A DNA stretch of 10,232 nucleotides from Tardiphaga sp. (GTDB taxonomy: Bacteria; Pseudomonadota; Alphaproteobacteria; Rhizobiales; Xanthobacteraceae), in the NCBI GenBank assembly GCA_014377915.1, contig JACMOT010000180.1:1-10232 (forward strand), given 5' to 3'. The notes under the pieces were generated by a model. It did not search any database. It saw only the letters and a program-made list of their open reading frames with translations, and was not told the DNA's origin. Below are positions 1 through 5,798 of the stretch, piece by piece (the stretch's first letter is position 1; every line of letters starts with the position of its first letter). The position numbers and the translations under genes were made by a program.

Positions 1-1640
1 CTCGACTTGAAACGCAGCCGCAAATGCGCCTGGCCGACTTCATCGGCATAGACCAGTTGGTGCGACGGCAGCGCCACCACGGGCTCCGGATTGCCGGCGC
101 CGAAGGGCCCTGCGCGGTTCATGGTCGCGACCAGCTCCGGCGTCACGCCGCGCGCGGTGACCGCGCCGTCGATGAACAGTTCTTTCTCGTTGCGCGATTT
201 GGCGACGTCGGGGGCCAGCGCGCTTTCGATATAGGCGCGGAATTCGCCGAGCCGTTCCTTGCGCAGCGTGATGCCGGCGGCCATCGCGTGGCCGCCGCCC
301 TTGATCAGCAGCCCGTCAGTGACGGCGTGCCGCACCACCTTGCCGATATCGACGCCGCTGATCGAGCGGCCGGAACCGGTGCCGATGCCGCCCGGTTCGA
401 GCGCGATCGCGAAGGCCGGGCGGGAAAACTTTTCCTTCAGCCGCGAGGCCACCAGGCCAACCACGCCGGGGTGCCAGCCTTCCGCCGCGGTGACGATGAC
501 CGCGCCCTTGTCCTCAAGGCCGAGCGAGGCCATCGCCTCGGCCTCCGCCTGCGCCTCGGCCATCTGTTCGATGACCCGGCGCTCGACATTGAGGCGATCG
601 AGCTCGGCGGCGATCCGTGCCGCTTCCGATATGTCGCCCTCGAGCAACAAACGCACGCCCAGATCCGCGCGCCCGATCCGCCCCCCCGCATTGATGCGCG
701 GCCCCAGCATGAAACCGAGGTGCCAGGCCTCCGGCGGGCCATTGAGCCGCGCCACATCCATCAGCGCGGTGTGGCCGACATGGTCGCGGCGGCGCAGCGC
801 GATCAACCCCTTGGCGACGAACGCGCGGTTGAGGCCTGTCAATGAGGCTACGTCGGCGACGGTGCCGAGTGCTACGTGATGCAACATGCCGAGCAATTCG
901 GGCTCTGGCATCGTCGCGGTCCAGAAGCCGCGCTGGCGCAGCTCGCGGTTCACCGCCACCAGCGTCACCATCACGAGACCGACGGCGGCGAGATGGCCGA
1001 GGCCGGACAGATCGTCGGGGCGGTTCGGATTCACCAGCGCGTCGACATCCGGCAATTCGTCGCCGGTCTGATGGTGATCGATCACCACCACGGACATGCC
1101 GAGCTTTTTGGCCTCGGCCAGTGGCTCCAGGCTGGTGGTACCGCAATCGACCGTCACCAGCAGCGTGGCGCCGTTGCCGGCGAGCATCTTGATGGCGTCG
1201 GTATTGGGGCCGTAGCCCTCAAAGATGCGATCCGGAATGTGGATCTGCGGATCGAGCCCGCAATGGCGGAGATGCCAGGCCAGCAGCGCCGACGAGGTCG
1301 CACCGTCGACGTCGTAGTCGCCAAAAATCGCGACCTTCTCGCCGCGCTGCGCGGCATCGGCAATGCGCTTGGCCGCGGCTTCCATCTGCGTCACGGTAAA
1401 GGGATCGGGCATCAGCTTGCGAATGGTGGGGTCGAGGAAATCCTCGACGGCATCCAGCTCGACGCCGCGCCCGGCGAGCAACCGCGCCAGCATTTCCGGC
1501 AGTTGAAACCGCTGCACCATCGCCAGCGCCCGCGCCGCGCCGCGCTGGTCGACCCGGTCGCGCCAAGTCTTGCCGGTGGCCGACAGCGTGACGCCCAGAA
1601 AAGCGGGATGAGATGCAACAGGAATGGCGGTCGGGGACAT
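1..1640 (-). CDS. recJ: Single-stranded-DNA-specific 5'-3' exonuclease RecJ (C-terminus beyond window)
   Basis: RecJ degrades single-stranded DNA 5' to 3' in the cytoplasm and serves RecF-pathway recombination, mismatch repair and rescue of stalled forks. I read the frame from 1640 down to the left edge: 546 codons without a stop. The DHH phosphoesterase domain shows DYDVDG (residues 108-113), a VDCGTTS segment and DHH (188-190), all metal-binding motifs of the family. The DHHA1 domain shows KGGGHAMAAG with GGGH at 448-451. Roughly 60-70 C-terminal residues are missing compared with the usual 600-plus. The ATG at 1640 gives an N-terminus (MSPTAIPV) like relatives; an ATG at 1653 is out of frame. 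No strong ribosome binding site is visible. The gene follows a 50-residue membrane protein gene after a 232-bp gap that contains a palindromic repeat, so it probably has its own promoter. The DHH and DHHA1 motifs together make another family unlikely. Confidence 0.96.
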   Translation of the reverse strand, partial: MSPTAIPVASHPAFLGVTLSATGKTWRDRVDQRGAARALAMVQRFQLPEMLARLLAGRGVELDAVEDFLDPTIRKLMPDPFTVTQMEAAAKRIADAAQRGEKVAIFGDYDVDGATSSALLAWHLRHCGLDPQIHIPDRIFEGYGPNTDAIKMLAGNGATLLVTVDCGTTSLEPLAEAKKLGMSVVVIDHHQTGDELPDVDALVNPNRPDDLSGLGHLAAVGLVMVTLVAVNRELRQRGFWTATMPEPELLGMLHHVALGTVADVASLTGLNRAFVAKGLIALRRRDHVGHTALMDVARLNGPPEAWHLGFMLGPRINAGGRIGRADLGVRLLLEGDISEAARIAAELDRLNVERRVIEQMAEAQAEAEAMASLGLEDKGAVIVTAAEGWHPGVVGLVASRLKEKFSRPAFAIALEPGGIGTGSGRSISGVDIGKVVRHAVTDGLLIKGGGHAMAAGITLRKERLGEFRAYIESALAPDVAKSRNEKELFIDGAVTARGVTPELVATMNRAGPFGAGNPEPVVALPSHQLVYADEVGQAHLRLRFKS

Positions 1641-1680
1641 GATCCGGGGACATAAGCACGAAGCGCGGGCCGGGCAAACC

Positions 1681-1700
1681 GGTCGCAACCAGTTGCCACC
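1681..1700. promoter_or_regulatory. 20-bp near-perfect palindrome upstream of recJ
   Basis: Half sites GGTCGCAAC (1681-1689) and GTTGCCACC (1692-1700) are inverted around a CA centre and match at 8 of 9 pairs. The site ends 41 bp before the recJ start codon, where a dimeric regulator or an RNA hairpin could act. No known operator consensus is recognised; the assignment rests on symmetry and position only. Confidence 0.25.
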
Positions 1701-1734
1701 AGCTCAGTCAGCGTCGCTGCCGCCACAGACCAGC

Positions 1735-1854
1735 GTCGTCATGCCGACCTTCTCCCGGGCATCCACCTTTCCGCGGGCCATCGTGGATGGCCGGGCCTTC
1801 GCCGCCCCGAAGCGGCTTCGGCCGCCCTGGCGGAACAAGCCCGGCCATGACGAC
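1735..1854. repeat. Palindromic intergenic repeat, copy A (120 bp, nested hairpins)
   Basis: The element is bounded by GTCGTCATG (1735-1743) and its exact inverse CATGACGAC (1846-1854). Inside are CATCCAC/GTGGATG (1760-1766, 1783-1789), a perfect 10-bp pair ATGGCCGGGC/GCCCGGCCAT (1787-1796, 1839-1848) and, within that, CCGAAG-CGG-CTTCGG (1807-1821). It begins 18 bp past the stop of the 50-residue membrane protein gene and lies upstream of recJ. Its outer ends share TCGTCAT/ATGACGA with the element at 2793-2925. I infer a dispersed repeat family of the kind common between genes in Bradyrhizobium relatives. It has no U-run that would make it a classical terminator. Confidence 0.7.
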
Positions 1855-1872
1855 AATGAGGTGGCCCCTCTG

Positions 1873-2025
1873 TCAGAAACCGAAATGCTGGATCACATTC
1901 GCTACGATGAAGACAATGATAGCAAGGGCAACGAGCTTCTTCTTCGTCGGCATCGTGTCTATCCGGCCACGAAGATAGCTCAGCTCGTCACGAGCAGCTT
2001 TGGTGTCTGATTTTGCTTCAAGCAT
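1873..2025 (-). CDS. 50-residue single-pass membrane protein, function unknown
   Basis: The reading frame runs from ATG at 2025 to TGA at 1875-1873. Residues 1-29 are charged and probably helical (MLEAKSDTKAARDELSYL at the start). They are followed by the lysine cluster KKK at 28-30, a hydrophobic stretch at about 31-46 (LVALAIIVFIVANVI) and a short tail HFGF. This suggests a cytoplasmic N-terminal half and one C-terminal membrane anchor under the positive-inside rule. The ATG lies one nucleotide after the stop of the HAD hydrolase gene (TGA-A-ATG), with the G-rich stretch GGATGGGGTG just upstream, so translational coupling is likely. A 120-bp palindromic repeat follows 18 bp after its stop. 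I do not recognise the family. The clean charged-then-hydrophobic layout and the tight junction argue for a real gene; a chance reading frame is the alternative. Confidence 0.65.
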   Translation of the reverse strand: MLEAKSDTKAARDELSYLRGRIDTMPTKKKLVALAIIVFIVANVIQHFGF

Positions 2026-2026
2026 T

Positions 2027-2746
2027 TCAGCACCCCATCCGCTTGGCCAGATCGCCGAAATCGTCCGCCACCACGTCCCATTCGCCGTCAGCCTTGAAGT
2101 CGCGGCTCTGGTGCGGGCCGTATTCGGTGATGCGCGGCACGAACGCGGTCTTCAGGCCGAGTTTTTGCGCGGCTTCCAGATCATTGTTGTGGGCGGCGAC
2201 CATCATCACCTGCTCCGGCTTCAAATTGAGCAGCGCCGCGGCGCCGAGATAGGCCTGCGGATCCGGCTTGTAGTGCTCGAACAATTCCGCGCTCATGATC
2301 AGATCCCATGGCAGGCCGGCGAATATCGCCATGTTGGTGAGCAACGCGACATTGCCATTCGACAGCGGACTGATGATGTATTTCGTCTTCAGCCGCGTCA
2401 GGCCACCGACGGAATCGGCCCACGGATGCAGCCGGTGCCAGCCCAGCGTCAGATGCCGCAGATCGGCGTCACTCAGTCCGATGATCCTGAATTTTTCGAT
2501 CAGTACTTCGAGCGACTGCCGGTGCAGGGTATCGAGCTTGGCAAAGCCGCGCTCGGGATGGTGACGGACCACATCCATCGACGGCATGTAGGCGCGGCGC
2601 CAGGCATCCACCAGCGCGGTCCAGTCGGCACTGATGCCCTGCGACGATCCCCATTTGGTGAAATCGGCGATCAGGCTGGAGCGCCAGTCGACGACGGTAC
2701 CGAACACGTCGAATACGAGGGCCTTGACGTCGGACATGTCGCTCAT
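2027..2746 (-). CDS. HAD-superfamily hydrolase, type II haloacid dehalogenase group
   Basis: This is a cytoplasmic hydrolase of the haloacid dehalogenase superfamily, 239 residues. Motif I is DVFGTVVDW with nucleophile Asp13 and Thr17. The WRRAY segment supplies Arg50, at the place of the substrate-carboxylate arginine of L-2-haloacid dehalogenases. Motif II is SNGN (129-132) and motif III is HYKPDP with Lys160. Motif IV reads AAHNND (184-189) and keeps Asp189. In characterised L-2-haloacid dehalogenases this last motif is SSNxxD, so the usual active-site Ser and Asn are replaced here by Ala and His. The fold assignment is secure but dehalogenation is not; the substrate is unknown. Start 2746 is preferred over the internal ATG at 2737 because GGGAG precedes it at normal spacing. 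A 50-residue membrane protein gene begins one nucleotide after its stop. An AT-rich inverted repeat (2774-2794) lies in its promoter region. Confidence 0.85.
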   Translation of the reverse strand: MSDMSDVKALVFDVFGTVVDWRSSLIADFTKWGSSQGISADWTALVDAWRRAYMPSMDVVRHHPERGFAKLDTLHRQSLEVLIEKFRIIGLSDADLRHLTLGWHRLHPWADSVGGLTRLKTKYIISPLSNGNVALLTNMAIFAGLPWDLIMSAELFEHYKPDPQAYLGAAALLNLKPEQVMMVAAHNNDLEAAQKLGLKTAFVPRITEYGPHQSRDFKADGEWDVVADDFGDLAKRMGC

Positions 2747-2773
2747 GGTTCGCTCCCTGATCGTCTGTTTTCG

Positions 2774-2794
2774 TTTTGTTAGTTGGCAACAAAA
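2774..2794. promoter_or_regulatory. AT-rich inverted repeat upstream of the HAD gene
   Basis: Perfect 7-bp arms TTTTGTT (2774-2780) and AACAAAA (2788-2794) flank a 7-bp spacer. The site ends 27 bp before the HAD start codon and overlaps the edge of the palindromic repeat at 2793. Symmetry, spacing and position suit a repressor operator over the promoter. No known consensus is recognised, and clear -35 and -10 boxes are not visible. Confidence 0.25.
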
Positions 2795-2925
2795 TCGTCA
2801 TTTCGGAATGCATCAGACGGCGAAGCCGGCTGATGCAGGACCGGAATCCCGAGATGTTCACCGTCACATCTCGGGATTCCGGGTTCGCTCGCAGCTCGCG
2901 CCGCTCGCGCCCCGGGATGACGATT
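2793..2925. repeat. Palindromic intergenic repeat, copy B (133 bp, perfect 16-bp stem)
   Basis: The element is bounded by AATCGTCAT (2793-2801) and its exact inverse ATGACGATT (2917-2925). One inner hairpin is GCATCAG/CTGATGC (2810-2816, 2830-2836), itself enclosing CGGC-GAA-GCCG (2818-2828). A second hairpin has perfect 16-bp arms: 2841-2856 (CCGGAATCCCGAGATG) pairs with 2867-2882 across a 10-nt loop. The element begins four bases past the GNAT stop codon in the direction of transcription, so it would form the 3' end of the glpX-GNAT transcript. Termini TCGTCAT/ATGACGA match the element at 1735-1854. There is no U-run, so Rho-independent termination is not shown. Confidence 0.75.
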
Positions 2926-2929
2926 CAGG

Positions 2930-3379
2930 CTAGAATACTTTTCGGTACTGCATGAATCCGGAATCGTCCGCGATCCGATCGTACAGCAGACGCGCTTGCG
3001 CGTTGTCGTTTTGGGTCAGCCAGTGCACGCGGCTGCAGCCCGCCGCCTTCGCCGCGACATATACTGCCTCGATCAGCTTGCGGCCAAGCCCCAGGCCGCG
3101 CGCGGTGTCGGCGACGAACAGATCCTGCAGATAGCAATAGTCACCGGGCGTCCAGGTCGAGCGGTGATACAGAAACTGCACGATACCGGTCAATGCGCCA
3201 TCGACATAGGCGCCGAGCAGGAACATCGGCTCGGCGGGATCGTGGAAACGCGCCCAGGCGACGTCGCTGACCTCGGGGGCCAGCTTCGCCTTGTAGAACG
3301 TCAGGTAACCCTGCCACAGCGGTTCCCAGGCGGCGCGCTCATCGGCGCCGACGGCTCTGATCTCGACGTTTGCGGTCAT
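2930..3379 (-). CDS. GNAT-family N-acetyltransferase
   Basis: This 149-residue cytoplasmic enzyme has the GNAT fold and transfers an acetyl group from acetyl-CoA to an unknown amine. Motif A is clear: strand YLQDLFV (83-89) followed by the pyrophosphate-binding loop RGLGLGR (94-100) and a helix. The later segment NDNAQARLLYDR (124-135) fits the CoA-contacting helix of motif B, and the protein ends with the usual beta strands (GFMQYRKVF). Length is normal for a single-domain GNAT. The start lies 10 bp after the glpX stop, so it is probably the last gene of a hom-glpX-GNAT transcript; the ribosome binding site is weak. A 133-bp hairpin repeat begins four bases after its stop. The substrate cannot be told from sequence. 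Amino acids, small amines or a protein N-terminus are all possible. Confidence 0.88.
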   Translation of the reverse strand: MTANVEIRAVGADERAAWEPLWQGYLTFYKAKLAPEVSDVAWARFHDPAEPMFLLGAYVDGALTGIVQFLYHRSTWTPGDYCYLQDLFVADTARGLGLGRKLIEAVYVAAKAAGCSRVHWLTQNDNAQARLLYDRIADDSGFMQYRKVF

Positions 3380-3389
3380 GAACTCAAAC

Positions 3390-4388
3390 TCAATCGAGGT
3401 GGAATTTTTCGAGCTGGCGGTGCTCGCCCTTGATGATGCGCACGGTGCCGGTGACCGAGCGCATCACGATGGTCTCGGTCTCGATCACATTGCCACGGAA
3501 CTTGACGCCCGACAGCAACGAGCCGTCGGTGACACCGGTCGCTGCGAACAGGCAGTCGCCGCGCGCCATGTCCAGAATGCCGTAGATCATCTTCGGATCG
3601 GTGATGCCCATCTTCAGCGCGCGTTCGCGCTTCTCGTCGGTGTCGAGAATCAGCCGGGTCTGCATCTGACCGCCGATGCAGCGCAAGGCGGCAGCGGCCA
3701 GCACGCCTTCCGGCGCGCCGCCGGTGCCGATGTAGATGTCGACGCCCGACTTCTCCGGATTGGCGCAATGGATCACGCCGGCGACGTCACCGTCGTCGAT
3801 CAGCCGCACGGCCGCGCCGGTGGAGCGGATCGCGGCGATGATCGGGGCATGCCGCGGGCGATCCAGCACCAGCGCCGTGATCGCTGAAGGATGAACGCCC
3901 TTGGCCTTGGCGAGCCGCTTGATGTTCTCGTCCGGCGTCGCGTCAAGGTCGATCACGTTCTTGTCGTAGCCGGGACCGATCGCGATCTTCTGCATGTAGA
4001 CGTCAGGGGCATGCAGCAGCGTGCCGCCATCGGCCATCGCCATGGTGGCAATCGAGCCCGGCATGTCCTTGGCGCACAGCGTGGTGCCTTCCAGCGGATC
4101 GACGGCGATGTCGACCTTGGGACCGGCATTCATGCCGACCTTCTCGCCGATGAACAGCATCGGCGCCTCGTCGCGCTCGCCCTCGCCGATCACGATGGTG
4201 CCCTCGATCGGCATTTTGTTCAGTTCGCGGCGCATCGCGTCGACGGCGGCCTGGTCGGCGGCCTTCTCCTGGCCCTGACCGCGCAGCCGAGCCGCTGACA
4301 CCGCGGCGCGCTCGGTCACGCGCACGATTTCCAGCGTCAGGATACGTTCCAGCAATTGTTGCGGCGGCACGGAAATATGGGTCGACAT
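3390..4388 (-). CDS. glpX: Class II fructose-1,6-bisphosphatase GlpX
   Basis: This enzyme hydrolyses fructose 1,6-bisphosphate to fructose 6-phosphate in gluconeogenesis. In autotrophic relatives class II enzymes may also act on sedoheptulose 1,7-bisphosphate in the Calvin cycle. With 332 residues it has normal family length. Metal ligands aligned with E. coli GlpX are present: Asp45 in the KAADQAAV segment, Glu69 in GEGERDEAPML, Asp97 and Glu100 in DPLEGTT, and Glu227 in GGAPEGV. The reading frame is open up to an ATG at 4436, but the ATG at 4388 is chosen because GAAGGAG lies just upstream at good spacing and the protein then begins MSTHISVPPQQLLERIL like relatives. It follows hom after 62 bp, which hold a short hairpin, and is followed by the GNAT gene after 10 bp. 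Confidence 0.95.
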   Translation of the reverse strand: MSTHISVPPQQLLERILTLEIVRVTERAAVSAARLRGQGQEKAADQAAVDAMRRELNKMPIEGTIVIGEGERDEAPMLFIGEKVGMNAGPKVDIAVDPLEGTTLCAKDMPGSIATMAMADGGTLLHAPDVYMQKIAIGPGYDKNVIDLDATPDENIKRLAKAKGVHPSAITALVLDRPRHAPIIAAIRSTGAAVRLIDDGDVAGVIHCANPEKSGVDIYIGTGGAPEGVLAAAALRCIGGQMQTRLILDTDEKRERALKMGITDPKMIYGILDMARGDCLFAATGVTDGSLLSGVKFRGNVIETETIVMRSVTGTVRIIKGEHRQLEKFHLD

Positions 4389-4413
4389 CGGGTGGGCTCC
4401 TTCAAACTTCACG

Positions 4414-4429
4414 CGGGTCAGTGGACCCG
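4414..4429. other. Short hairpin in the hom-glpX spacer
   Basis: Arms CGGGTC (4414-4419) and GACCCG (4424-4429) pair perfectly around a 4-nt loop (AGTG). It sits between the hom stop and the glpX ribosome binding site. No U-run follows on the minus strand, so it may be a processing or stability structure in a shared transcript. It could also be chance in GC-rich DNA. Confidence 0.3.
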
Positions 4430-4450
4430 TACACATCTCAAACGCAGTCG

Positions 4451-5773
4451 TCAGTTCTTCTCGATCCGGATCACCTGCGGCTTGCCTGATATCACCTTGT
4501 CGCTCTGCACCGCCTGCAACGCGCGGCGCATCGCATCCTCGGAGGTGGCGTAGGTAATCAGGATCACCGGAACCGGCGCGGACTTCCTGGCCGCACCATT
4601 GCCGTCGATCATGCCGTCAGGATGACGCTGCACGATCGATTCGAGAGAAATCTTCTGTTCAGCCAGGCGGGTGGCGATCCGCGCGGCGGTACCGGCCAGA
4701 TCGCGCGCCATCAATCGGATGTAATAGCCGCCGAGATGCCGCTCCATCGGTGCCTTGGTGGTGCTGTCGAGCTTGGCGACCGGACGACCGAAAGGCAGTG
4801 CGCGCACGCCGCGCGCGACATCGGCGATATCGGCGAGGACGGCGGAGGCCGTCGCCGCGCCACCGGCGCCGGGACCGACCAGCGTAATCGGCGAAATGCC
4901 GGATCCGTCGATCGTCACCGCATTGGTGACGCCCATCACCTGGGCGATCGACGAGGTCAGCGGCACCATGGTCGGATGCACCCGCTGCTCGATGCCGGTG
5001 GCGGTACGCATCGCTACGCCCAGCAGCTTGACGCGGTAGCCCAACTCGGCCGCGGCGCGCAGATCGGCGGCGGCGATCGAGGTGATGCCCTCCACATAGA
5101 CCGCGCTCTGCGCCACCTTGGTGCCGAACGCCAGGCTGGCCAGGATTGCCAATTTTTGCGCGGTATCATGGCCGTCGACGTCGAACGACGGATTGGCCTC
5201 GGCATAACCCAGCCGCTGCGCATCCTTCAGACATTCCTCGAACGACAGGCCCTCCTGCTCCATCCGGCTCAGGATGTAATTGCAGGTGCCGTTCAGAATG
5301 CCGTAAACGCGGTCGATGCCGGTGCCGGCGAGTCCTTCGCGCAGCGTCTTGACCACCGGAATGGCGCCAGCGACGGCCGCCTCGTAGTTCAGCGCGCCGC
5401 CATGCTTCTCGGCCAGCGCCGCCAGCTTCAACCCATGTTTCGCAATCAGCGCCTTGTTGGCGGTAACCACCGACTTGCCGGATGCCAGCGCCGCCTCGAT
5501 CGCGGACAACGCGGGATCACCGACTCCGCCGATCAATTCGACGAAGCAGTCGATTGCGGGATCGAGCGCGATCGCCATCGGGTCTTTGGCCCAGGTGACG
5601 CCGGTGAGATCGATGCCACGCTTCTTGGCCTTCGAACGCGCGGTGACGGCGACCACCTTGACGCCGCGGCCCCAGCGCGCGGCCAGAATCTTGCCCTGCT
5701 GTTCGATGAGACGGACAACCTCGGCACCAACGGTGCCGAGTCCCGCAATACCCACTCGGAGGGGTGCGACCAT
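4451..5773 (-). CDS. hom: Homoserine dehydrogenase, monofunctional with ACT domain
   Basis: The enzyme reduces aspartate semialdehyde to homoserine with NAD(P)H, the branch step to threonine, methionine and isoleucine. It has 440 residues, the usual length of the monofunctional form. The Rossmann nucleotide loop is GIAGLGTVGAEV (8-19). TANKALI (104-110) holds Lys107. The catalytic region includes NGTCNYIL (161-168) and the family signature ending in DVDGHDTAQK, with Asp203 and Lys207 matching the catalytic Asp and Lys of the yeast enzyme. The C-terminal part (about 349-430, YYIRLMARDLAGT) is an ACT domain, which usually carries threonine feedback inhibition. The frame is open to an ATG at 5944, but that upstream stretch overlaps the aminotransferase gene. 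The ATG at 5773 gives the normal N-terminus MVAPLRVGIAGLG. It begins 25 bp after the aminotransferase stop, so the two are likely co-transcribed. Confidence 0.95.
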   Translation of the reverse strand: MVAPLRVGIAGLGTVGAEVVRLIEQQGKILAARWGRGVKVVAVTARSKAKKRGIDLTGVTWAKDPMAIALDPAIDCFVELIGGVGDPALSAIEAALASGKSVVTANKALIAKHGLKLAALAEKHGGALNYEAAVAGAIPVVKTLREGLAGTGIDRVYGILNGTCNYILSRMEQEGLSFEECLKDAQRLGYAEANPSFDVDGHDTAQKLAILASLAFGTKVAQSAVYVEGITSIAAADLRAAAELGYRVKLLGVAMRTATGIEQRVHPTMVPLTSSIAQVMGVTNAVTIDGSGISPITLVGPGAGGAATASAVLADIADVARGVRALPFGRPVAKLDSTTKAPMERHLGGYYIRLMARDLAGTAARIATRLAEQKISLESIVQRHPDGMIDGNGAARKSAPVPVILITYATSEDAMRRALQAVQSDKVISGKPQVIRIEKN

Positions 5774-5798
5774 AACGTTGAAGACCTGCCGGAAAAGC

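Noticed and set aside
24..1655. Two long plus-strand reading frames (24-845 and 876-1655) opposite recJ
   Set aside because: They lie in the frame exactly antisense to recJ codons and arise from high GC. Their Arg/His/Gly-rich proteins show no family features, while the minus strand reads as a clean RecJ.
1624..2010. 128-codon plus-strand frame across the recJ upstream region
   Set aside because: It runs through the palindromic repeat and antisense to the small membrane protein gene, has no ribosome binding site and gives no recognisable protein.
1735..2925. CRISPR array or insertion sequence suggested by paired palindromes
   Set aside because: There are only two copies with different interiors, no regular spacers, no transposase and no target-site duplications that I could see.
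4389..4436. Upstream glpX start at 4436 (16 extra residues)
   Set aside because: The extra residues do not resemble GlpX N-termini, and a strong GAAGGAG site fits the ATG at 4388.
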